This document shows, one piece after another, positions 1 to 6,833 of a DNA stretch of 64,000 bases (position 1 is the stretch's first letter; every line of letters begins with the position of its first letter). The notes below the pieces were generated by a model. That model was not told the origin of the DNA. It saw nothing but the letters and a program-made list of their open reading frames with translations, and did not search any database. This stretch comes from WTFY01 sp965214675. Its GTDB lineage: Bacteria > Pseudomonadota > Gammaproteobacteria > UBA4575. Position numbers and translations under genes: made by a program. The stretch spans positions 744,001-808,000 of the forward strand of contig OZ243969.1 of NCBI GenBank assembly GCA_965214675.1, given 5' to 3'.

Positions 1-25
1 CAAAATTTCTCTATGAGTTCCGTCA

Positions 26-44
26 CTGTACTTTTATTGTACAG
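26..44. promoter_or_regulatory. Short inverted repeat upstream of trxB
   Basis: CTGTAC and GTACAG are separated by seven bases (TTTTATT), giving a perfect 6-bp dyad about 140 bp before the trxB start. It could be an operator or a weak hairpin for trxB or for a divergent gene left of the window. It superficially resembles a LexA box, but the CTGT and ACAG half sites are 11 bases apart instead of 8. No function is assigned. Confidence 0.2.
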
Positions 45-186
45 CAATACTGTTTCGACTCATGTAAAATTTGCCCTCACAGGTACCAAGGGAATGCTGC
101 CAACTCTACTTCCAGAGTATAGTAAATTCACAGGATGATTTCTTAGCAATCCATCCTGTCTAACAAGTCGTACAAGGGGACACGCA

Positions 187-1146
187 GTGGCTGACACTCG
201 ACATTTTCAACTGTTGATACTGGGGTCCGGTCCAGCCGGGTATACCGCAGGTGTTTATGCTGCCCGTGCAAACCTGAATCCTGCAATTATCACCGGCATG
301 GAGCAAGGCGGTCAGTTGACAACAACAACAGACGTCGACAATTGGCCGGGGGATGTCGAGGGATTACAGGGGCCGGATCTAATGGACCGCATGCTGAAAC
401 ATGTTGAACGCTACGGGACCGAGGTCATCTTCGACCATATTCATGACGTGGCTCTGTCGAAACGCCCTTTTGAACTGACGGGGGATATGGGGTCCTATAC
501 CTGTGATGCCCTGATCGTTGCCACGGGTGCATCCGCAAAATATCTTGGTTTGCCTTCAGAGGAAGCCTACAAGGGAAAGGGAGTATCCGCATGCGCAACG
601 TGCGACGGGTTTTTCTATAAAGAGAAAAAGGTAGCCGTGATAGGCGGTGGCAATACTGCAGCCGAAGAAGCACTTTATTTATCCAACATTGCCAGTGAAG
701 TGGTTCTTGTACATCGGCGCGATGCGCTGCGCAGTGAAAAGATTCTTCAGGACCAGCTGTTTGAAAGAGAAGAAAATGGCAATGTCAGCATAAAATGGAA
801 TACCACGCTCGATGAAATCCTGGGGGATGAAACGGGGGTTACGGGAATGCGCGTCAAAAGTACCCTGGACGGTTCCACGCAGAACATGGACCTGAGTGGT
901 GTATTCATTGCCGTCGGACACACCCCGAATACCGCAATCTTCCAGGGCCAACTCGACATGGATGGCGGCTACATCAAGGTCAACAGCGGCCTGCATGGCA
1001 ATGCAACCGCAACGAGCATCCCGGGTGTATTTGCCGCAGGCGACGTGATGGATCACGTATACCGCCAGGCGGTGACTTCCGCGGGCACGGGATGCATGGC
1101 TGCCTTGGATGCCGAGAAGTACCTGGACAGTCTTGCCAACGGCTGA
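187..1146 (+). CDS. trxB: Thioredoxin reductase (NADPH)
   Basis: This FAD/NADPH flavoenzyme reduces thioredoxin in the cytoplasm. The 319-residue length is normal for the family. An N-terminal FAD dinucleotide motif GSGPAG lies at residues 13-18. The redox-active CATC pair is C136/C139, followed by the NADPH motif GGGNTA near 153-158. The C-terminal FAD motif AAGDV is present. The start is GTG at 187, preceded by a good ribosome binding site (AAGGGGA at 174-180). A DUF482 protein and aat follow on the same strand; trxB close to aat is a common gammaproteobacterial arrangement. Confidence 0.97.
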   Translation: MADTRHFQLLILGSGPAGYTAGVYAARANLNPAIITGMEQGGQLTTTTDVDNWPGDVEGLQGPDLMDRMLKHVERYGTEVIFDHIHDVALSKRPFELTGDMGSYTCDALIVATGASAKYLGLPSEEAYKGKGVSACATCDGFFYKEKKVAVIGGGNTAAEEALYLSNIASEVVLVHRRDALRSEKILQDQLFEREENGNVSIKWNTTLDEILGDETGVTGMRVKSTLDGSTQNMDLSGVFIAVGHTPNTAIFQGQLDMDGGYIKVNSGLHGNATATSIPGVFAAGDVMDHVYRQAVTSAGTGCMAALDAEKYLDSLANG

Positions 1147-2365
1147 AAGTTTCCCTTTCATTGACACCTTGACCGTCCAGAATTCGACACTAGAAAACAC
1201 CCAGCCTGCGTATACCTGTAGCTTCCTAAACTCGCTTGGAGATGTCCAGAGCGAAGACTGGAACCGCTTGCTGGCGGATAACAATCCTTTCCTGAAACAT
1301 GAGTTCCTGCATGCCTTGGAACGGAATGACTGCCTGGGCGAAAAGTACGGCTGGTATCCTCATCATCTGGTGGTCCGCGACAAGGACAAACAGATCATAG
1401 CGGCAAGCCCGCTTTATATAAAAACCAATTCCTACGGGGAGTTTGTGTTCGACTGGTCATGGGCCTCGGCCTATGAACAAGTCGGACTCACTTACTATCC
1501 TAAATTTGTCGCATCGATACCGTATACGCCCGTGACAGGTTCACGCCTTCTCATGCTGCCAGGGATGCCCATCCGCCAGAAACACAGGCTTGCAGCGGAC
1601 ATGATTGATGCCACTGTAAAAGAGGCCGAGCAGCTGAACCTGTCAGGCACACACTGGTTGTTCAACCTTGAAGAGGAGTGTGAATTTTACAAGCGGAATA
1701 ACCTGATGCTGCGCCTTGGCTGCCAATACCATTGGCACAACCGGAACTACGACTGCTTCAATCATTTTCTGGAAGATCTGGTTTCGCGCAAAAGGAAAAA
1801 AATAAAACGTGAAAGACGCTTCGTGCGAGACCAGCAAATTCGTTTGCAGCGCCTGCACGGTTCGGATCTGGATGGTGCACAATGGCAACAGGTGCACAGC
1901 TTTTATGCAGATACCTTCCATCGCAAGCACAGTCCGCCTACCCTCACTCTCGACTTTTTCAAGGAACTGGGGGCCGTTATGGGCTCGCAAATCATGCTGG
2001 TTCTTGCCTATTACAACCAGACACTAATTGCATGTGCAATCAATTTTCTTGATGATGACGCGCTTTACGGGAGATTTTGGGGTTGCCTTGGAAAATTTCA
2101 CGGGCTGCATTTTGAGGCGTGCTACTACCAGGGTATCGAGTATGCCATCGAGCACCAGCTCTCCAGTTTTGAACCAGGAGCCCAGGGTGAGCATAAAATC
2201 AGCCGTGGCTTTCTCCCTACCCGGACCTGGTCGGCGCATTGGATATCCGATATGCGCCTGAGGAATGCAATTCAGGATTTTTGTCAGCGTGAAAAGCAAT
2301 TCATGCAACGCGAATGCAAAGAACTCATGTCATTATCTCCCTATAGACTTAACTCAAGATCATAA
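1109..2365 (+). CDS. GNAT-like protein of the DUF482 family
   Basis: The 418-residue reading frame matches the DUF482/COG3146 family, proteins with an N-acyltransferase (GNAT/FemAB-like) fold whose substrate is unknown. Family-like features include an NPFLKHEFLHALE segment around residue 60, a central aromatic acyl-CoA-fold region and a C-terminal FEPGAQGEHKISRGF segment near 355. The start is uncertain. ATG at 1109 lies inside trxB and overlaps its end by 38 bp. The conserved part begins near residue 38, so a later non-ATG start such as TTG at 1169 is possible, though no good ribosome binding site is visible there. The gene sits between trxB and aat, four bases before aat, so the three are probably co-transcribed. 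Confidence 0.8.
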   Translation: MPRSTWTVLPTAESFPFIDTLTVQNSTLENTQPAYTCSFLNSLGDVQSEDWNRLLADNNPFLKHEFLHALERNDCLGEKYGWYPHHLVVRDKDKQIIAASPLYIKTNSYGEFVFDWSWASAYEQVGLTYYPKFVASIPYTPVTGSRLLMLPGMPIRQKHRLAADMIDATVKEAEQLNLSGTHWLFNLEEECEFYKRNNLMLRLGCQYHWHNRNYDCFNHFLEDLVSRKRKKIKRERRFVRDQQIRLQRLHGSDLDGAQWQQVHSFYADTFHRKHSPPTLTLDFFKELGAVMGSQIMLVLAYYNQTLIACAINFLDDDALYGRFWGCLGKFHGLHFEACYYQGIEYAIEHQLSSFEPGAQGEHKISRGFLPTRTWSAHWISDMRLRNAIQDFCQREKQFMQRECKELMSLSPYRLNSRS

Positions 2366-2369
2366 CGAA

Positions 2370-3101
2370 GTGAACATTCACTGGCTTGATCCATCCAACA
2401 GCAACGCTCCATTTCCCGACGTGGAGAAAGCCATGCAAAATCCCGATGGCCTGCTTGCAGTGGGAGGAGATCTGAGCGTTGTACGACTATTAAACGCGTA
2501 TCGCAGGGGGATATTTCCCTGGTATGAAAACGGCCAGCCCATTCTATGGTGGTCACCCAATCCAAGAGGGGTTTTGTATACGCACAAATTCAAGGTTTCT
2601 TCCAGCCTGAGAAAAACCCTGCGCAAACATGACTGGACAGTCACGTTTGATAGCGACTTTAAAAAGACGGTTTCCGCATGTGCCGCTCCACGCAGCTACG
2701 CTAGAGGAACCTGGATCACCAATGAAATGGCGAAAGCCTATACAGCACTGCACCAACTCGGATACGCGCACTCAGTGGAGCTATGGGATGATCAGGAACG
2801 TTTAATCGGCGGCATATATGGAGTCATGATTGGCAAGATGTTTTTTGGTGAATCCATGTTCAGTTTTCAGACCAATGCTTCCAAAGTTGCTCTTACCTAT
2901 ATGGTCAGCCATTTGCATAGCTGGAATTGTCCATTACTGGATTGTCAACTTCCTTCAGCGCACTTGCTGAGCCTTGGAGCAGAAGCCATTTCAAGAAAAG
3001 ATTTTGTCAAAGCGATAACGCCTCTCTGCAGCGAAGCGTTTGACAACTTCAAATGGAAATTAGACGAACAGATCGACGTTTCAAACTGGCAAGCTCAATA
3101 A
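2370..3101 (+). CDS. aat: Leucyl/phenylalanyl-tRNA--protein transferase
   Basis: Aat transfers Leu or Phe from aminoacyl-tRNA to proteins with N-terminal Arg or Lys, marking them for ClpS/ClpAP degradation (bacterial N-end rule). The chosen GTG start at 2370 gives 243 residues, near the family norm. It lies four bases after the stop of the upstream gene. An upstream in-frame ATG at 2265 would lie wholly inside that gene and add sequence not found in the family. Typical family segments are visible: FPDVEKA, DGLLAVGGDL, YRRGIFPWY, WWSPNPRG and the GESMFS stretch. The usual partner ate is not adjacent here. Confidence 0.95.
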   Translation: MNIHWLDPSNSNAPFPDVEKAMQNPDGLLAVGGDLSVVRLLNAYRRGIFPWYENGQPILWWSPNPRGVLYTHKFKVSSSLRKTLRKHDWTVTFDSDFKKTVSACAAPRSYARGTWITNEMAKAYTALHQLGYAHSVELWDDQERLIGGIYGVMIGKMFFGESMFSFQTNASKVALTYMVSHLHSWNCPLLDCQLPSAHLLSLGAEAISRKDFVKAITPLCSEAFDNFKWKLDEQIDVSNWQAQ

Positions 3102-3183
3102 TGGCTCCCTCTGAAGATTGCTAATCCACCGTACGCACAGAGGCAGCTCAGGTCGAATAGCAATTCAGGAATTCTTTCGGTAC

Positions 3184-4182
3184 CTACTCCTCAGCCTGCG
3201 TCACTTCCCGCAGCGAAGATGGAAGACCAAACCGTACATTCTCTACCACTCCTTCCATTGTGGAGAGTTCCAGATTGGTGAATTCCCTCAATTTTTCAAT
3301 CAACTCCTGTACAAGCTCTTCGGGTGTCGACGCCCCTGCGGTTATGCCGATCGTTTCAATACCCTGTAACAGTTCAGGGTCAATTTTTGCCGGATCTTCA
3401 ACCAAATGACTCGGTGCACCACTGTCACTGCTGACTTCACACAGGCGATTCGAGTTTGAACTGTTGTGGGCACCCACTACCAGCATTAGATCAACCTCAG
3501 CGGCAAGTGCACGGACTGCCGTCTGTCGATTCTGTGTCGCATAGCAGATGTCTTTGGTGTTTGGTCCTGCAATGTTTGGAAATCTGCGCTGCAGCGCCTT
3601 GATTACTTCGCGTGTATCATCAACTGACAAGGTGGTTTGGGTTATATAAGCGACTTTAGCAGGATCACGCACCTGCAATGCTTCTACGTCCCCCACATTG
3701 CTTACTAAATGTACAGGGCCAGGAATCTGGCCTAAAGTGCCTTCAACTTCAGGGTGATTTTCATGGCCAATCAAAATTACATCGTACCCCTTGGTAGCAT
3801 AGCGCTGGCCTTCCTTGTGCACCTTGGATACTAACGGACACGTTGCATCAAGAGATTCAAGGCCACGCTCCGACGCATCCTGCTGGACCTTTCGTGATAC
3901 ACCATGAGCACTAAACACGGCAATGGCGTTATCAGGAATCTGATGGATTTCTTCTACAAACTGTACACCCTTTGCTTTCAGGTTTTGTACGACCCTCTGA
4001 TTATGGACAATTTCATGCCGTACATAGACGGGAGGCTCATAAAGCTTCAACGCGCCTTCTGCAATTGCAATAGCGCGGTCAACGCCGGCACAAAAGCCGC
4101 GCGGCTGAGCCAGAATGACGCGCACTGTCCGTCTTTCTTTGCCCAGGCTACCAGTCGGCTTCACTTGCAGTTGACTATCCAC
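3184..4182 (-). CDS. ispH: 4-hydroxy-3-methylbut-2-enyl diphosphate reductase
   Basis: IspH (LytB) is the iron-sulfur enzyme for the last step of the MEP pathway, releasing IPP and DMAPP. The three cluster cysteines are visible: C31 in GFCAGV, C115 in ATCPLVSKVH and C213 in ICYATQNRQ. The catalytic glutamate region HPEVEGT is near residue 145. The length of 332 residues is slightly longer than usual because of about 20 N-terminal residues before VRVILAQPRGF. The annotated start is GTG at 4182, and a later in-frame GTG at that position is possible. A squalene-synthase-type gene lies upstream on the same strand 90 bp away, so isoprenoid supply and use are neighbours. Confidence 0.96.
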   Translation of the reverse strand: MDSQLQVKPTGSLGKERRTVRVILAQPRGFCAGVDRAIAIAEGALKLYEPPVYVRHEIVHNQRVVQNLKAKGVQFVEEIHQIPDNAIAVFSAHGVSRKVQQDASERGLESLDATCPLVSKVHKEGQRYATKGYDVILIGHENHPEVEGTLGQIPGPVHLVSNVGDVEALQVRDPAKVAYITQTTLSVDDTREVIKALQRRFPNIAGPNTKDICYATQNRQTAVRALAAEVDLMLVVGAHNSSNSNRLCEVSSDSGAPSHLVEDPAKIDPELLQGIETIGITAGASTPEELVQELIEKLREFTNLELSTMEGVVENVRFGLPSSLREVTQAEE

Positions 4183-4272
4183 ATGTATGTACTCAGTTCG
4201 GTTCTACAATCTCATGACAGCATTGGAAAATGCACACGCAGGTATCTCGCTAATCCTGTATAGCATACAACC

Positions 4273-5334
4273 TTATGATCGTGCTTGCTCAAGGTGCGTT
4301 CCTTGGGTGCGTGGAAGACTGTAGGTCAGTCCTTCAAACAGCAGTTTCAAAGCTGTATTTGAGCGTACCAGGGCGCGGGTGACCACAGTGACGACCCACA
4401 CGCTGCGACGTGAGATTTTCACTTCAGTGCCACTTTTGAATGCAGGCGTTGTATTGATCCGGCGCAAGGTCAGTATCGCCATACCCAGTGCCCACAAGCA
4501 ATGCAGACGGATACCTGTTTCATGCGCAGGAATCATCATGGTAAATCGCAGAGCATTCGACAAGTGATGACGGGCAATGGCAACAAGTTCCAACAATCCT
4601 TTTGCAAATCCAGGGTCATGATACTCGGTGGATAGAGAACTCAATTTGAAGCCTGCAGTCTGGAAAACATCCTGTGGCAACCAGCATACTCCTCGATGTC
4701 GGTCATCCCATATGTCCTTCAGGATATTTGTCATCTGCAGGCCTTGGCCGAAAGAAACTGAAAGCGCAAGTAATTCCTCGCGACGTTCATTGATTTCTGC
4801 GGAATAATCACAGAATAATTCGGTAAGCATCTCACCAACAACGCCAGCCACGTAATAGCAGTACTGATCAAGATGGGGAAGATTCTGCAGGCCTTCGATC
4901 GTCGCAGTCTTTTGGAACTCTGCCATTCCCTGCGACATGATTCTCACACAGCGCTCGAGAACACTACGTTGAACTTCGTTAAATCCCCTTGTGATGCGAA
5001 TTACCCTGGCAGTGTTGGCGATCAGGTCATGCTCACATTGGGTTGTTGATGAAGATAGCAGACTCCCAAGCTCGCGGGCAAAGGACTCAGGCTCCTGGTG
5101 ACCTGCGACAACCTCGGTGAAACGCTCTGAAAATTCGTGCTTTTGTTCTGCAGATAGTGCAGGTTCATCTTCAATGGTATCTGTGATCCTGCATAGAAGA
5201 TATGCATTGCCTACCACATCACACAGTGCGTCTGGAAGCTGAGGAATGGTCAATGCGAATGTGCGTGATACACCCTGCAAAGCCTCGGCCTGATAGGCGA
5301 AATCGCTGTTTGTCGACCGATGCATGGCAGACAT
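4273..5334 (-). CDS. Squalene/phytoene synthase family, squalene-synthase type
   Basis: This is a head-to-head prenyl diphosphate condensing enzyme of 353 residues, most likely farnesyl-diphosphate farnesyltransferase (squalene synthase). The two Asp-rich magnesium motifs are present: DTIEDE at 52-57 and NILKDIWDD at 203-211. The N-terminal GVSRTFALTIPQLP segment and a YCYYVAGVVGEMLTELF helix near 158-174 resemble the single-enzyme squalene synthases of eukaryotes and methanotrophs more than the paired HpnC/HpnD type. A hydrophobic C-terminal anchor is not obvious. No hopanoid or carotenoid genes (shc, hpn, crt) are near. Dehydrosqualene or phytoene synthase remain alternatives, since product identity cannot be read from sequence alone. 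Confidence 0.85.
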   Translation of the reverse strand: MSAMHRSTNSDFAYQAEALQGVSRTFALTIPQLPDALCDVVGNAYLLCRITDTIEDEPALSAEQKHEFSERFTEVVAGHQEPESFARELGSLLSSSTTQCEHDLIANTARVIRITRGFNEVQRSVLERCVRIMSQGMAEFQKTATIEGLQNLPHLDQYCYYVAGVVGEMLTELFCDYSAEINERREELLALSVSFGQGLQMTNILKDIWDDRHRGVCWLPQDVFQTAGFKLSSLSTEYHDPGFAKGLLELVAIARHHLSNALRFTMMIPAHETGIRLHCLWALGMAILTLRRINTTPAFKSGTEVKISRRSVWVVTVVTRALVRSNTALKLLFEGLTYSLPRTQGTHLEQARS

Positions 5335-5816
5335 TGCTATCTAAAATCTCTAATTCGCTTCACAGTATAGGCAATATTGTACACACGTACGGGTTAGATG
5401 GTACCTTACTGCTCATCCTATGACACATGCTTTGCATGTAGATTCTGCCAAGGGATCAAGGCCGGATAATCAGCCGCCCAAACAACTTGCTAACAAGTTC
5501 CAGCAAACAGGAACAATCCAAAGCACCTCAAATGCGAGACAAGGGTTTGCATGCAGGGCTTTCCAGGGCCCTTAGCCCCGCATTTTTACCTGACTTTTAA
5601 ATAAAATGCGCTGTTTGCCCTATAGTCGAAGAAACCCTCGTGGAGGCAACAGGATTTCCTCGCAAGATATATTTAGCCGGATTCAGCCAGCACTCCAGCC
5701 AGATGAATCGTCCACGCACCCTTTCCCAGGCTGCAGGTGTTTGTTTTAGGACACATAAAGGCTCTTAAGGATAGTGAAAATTTGATGGATACGATACAAT
5801 AAATTTTGTATAGTTT
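5335..5816. other. Intergenic region between divergent genes (482 bp)
   Basis: This region lies between the squalene-synthase gene (minus) and the first STAS gene (plus), and must hold the promoters of both. No open frame with coding character and no tRNA was found. The last about 60 bases are AT-rich, with a weak TTGATG -35-like element near 5782 and TTGTAT or TATAGT -10-like elements after it. These would suit the STAS gene but are not strong matches. Confidence 0.4.
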
Positions 5817-6203
5817 GTGCAAAATCAAATTCTCTGGAGAAATACCATTCAAAATCATCAAGTAGAATTGCAGGTCGATCAGATTGAGGAGACTGCCCTT
5901 GTAGTAAGCGTGACGGGCCGTATTGACGGTATCAATGCGCAGGAATTCTACAATAACCTCAACAAGGAAATTGATGGCTCAGACAATCCGGTAGTTCTGG
6001 ATCTTGAAAATCTGTCCTACATCAGTAGTGCCGGCTTGCGTTCGATCCTGCTCATTGCAAAAACACTCAAGGGTAAAAATACAAAATTCATGCTGTGCTC
6101 CTTGCCCGAGCCTATACAAGAAATTGTTGAGATCGCAGGTTTTGACAAAATTATTGACGTACTTCAGTCTCGAACTGCAGCAGTCGAAGCGATAAAGGGT
6201 TAA
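5817..6203 (+). CDS. STAS-domain anti-anti-sigma factor, copy 1
   Basis: A small single-domain STAS protein of the RsbV/SpoIIAA type, the part of a partner switch that binds an RsbW-like kinase when unphosphorylated. Core motifs are VTGRIDGINAQEF, VVLDLENLSYISSAGLRS and AGFDKIIDV. S71, directly before AGL, is the expected phosphoserine. The start is ambiguous. GTG at 5817 has no visible ribosome binding site. In-frame ATT at 5847 is preceded by GGAGA at 5836-5840 with ideal spacing and gives a 118-residue protein that begins just before the conserved domain. It is closely related to the STAS gene 268 bp downstream. Its predicted kinase and phosphatase partners are encoded on the opposite strand at 10290-11881. 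Confidence 0.9.
   Translation: MQNQILWRNTIQNHQVELQVDQIEETALVVSVTGRIDGINAQEFYNNLNKEIDGSDNPVVLDLENLSYISSAGLRSILLIAKTLKGKNTKFMLCSLPEPIQEIVEIAGFDKIIDVLQSRTAAVEAIKG
5836..5849 (+). promoter_or_regulatory. Ribosome binding site before a candidate ATT start
   Basis: GGAGA at 5836-5840 is followed after six bases by ATT at 5847, in frame with the STAS gene. The GTG at 5817 lacks any comparable site. ATT starts are rare but known (for example infC). This site decides whether the protein begins with 10 extra residues. Confidence 0.4.
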
Positions 6204-6471
6204 ACAGCACCTTATAGAAGTGCACGCGAAGCCCCACGGTTCACTCCTGAATAACATCACCCAGTCGCCAATTTTGCACCGCGGCCAAGAATTCTCAAGG
6301 GCACACTGATTGGCTGCAAACCCAACCAGTGCCTGGTAACCAACTGTCCAACTGAAACCGACACGACAGTAGATACTAAAATATTGTCACGACTAATCCG
6401 CCTTGCCCGTTAACTGTGATTTTAGTCGGCTCAGCAGAGTTTAATTTCTGATCACATGAGAATTATCAACT
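6204..6471. other. Spacer between the two STAS genes
   Basis: No gene is visible in these 268 bp. The right half contains CGACTAA near 6393 and its inverse TTAGTCG near 6423, a 7-bp dyad with a loop of roughly 25 bases. It could be an operator or a hairpin ahead of the second STAS gene. The spacer length suggests the second copy may have its own promoter. Confidence 0.3.
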
Positions 6472-6822
6472 GTGGCCCGCGAACTGCACCTTGAGGATGA
6501 AAAGATTGATGGCATATTGATCATCAGTGTAGATGGTCGTATCGATGGCATGAATGCCCAGGATTTCCACAATAGCCTAGACCAAAGAACCAGGGACTTT
6601 GATGGATCCGTTGTTCTGGATTTCGACAAGCTTACCTATATCAGCAGTGCCGGCTTGCGTACAATCTTGCTTATCGCAAATTCATTCAAGGAAAAAAAGA
6701 AAAATTTCATACTGTGTTCACTGCCTGATTCGGCGCTGCAAGTCATACGAATCTCCGGCTTTGACAAAGTCATCACAATACATGAGTCTAGATTAGTCGC
6801 CATCGCTGCCGCAATGGAGTGA
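6472..6822 (+). CDS. STAS-domain anti-anti-sigma factor, copy 2
   Basis: A second RsbV-like STAS protein, 116 residues, with GTG start at 6472. It shares the GRIDGMNAQDF, VVLDFDKLTYISSAGLRTILLIA, CSLPDSALQVI and SGFDKVI segments with copy 1. The two genes also share long stretches of near-identical DNA around the SSAGL region, so they look like a tandem duplication. The predicted phosphoserine is S59. The last about 20 residues differ from copy 1, which may separate partner specificity. The gene ends 11 bp from the 3' end of the convergent histidine kinase gene. Confidence 0.93.
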   Translation: MARELHLEDEKIDGILIISVDGRIDGMNAQDFHNSLDQRTRDFDGSVVLDFDKLTYISSAGLRTILLIANSFKEKKKNFILCSLPDSALQVIRISGFDKVITIHESRLVAIAAAME

Positions 6823-6833
6823 CACAGCATAAA

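Noticed and set aside
26..44. LexA/SOS box upstream of trxB
   Set aside because: CTGT and ACAG half sites are 11 bases apart; the known gammaproteobacterial box needs 8. Kept only as an unassigned dyad.
679..1284. 201-codon minus-strand frame
   Set aside because: Antisense to trxB and the start of the DUF482 gene; no domain.
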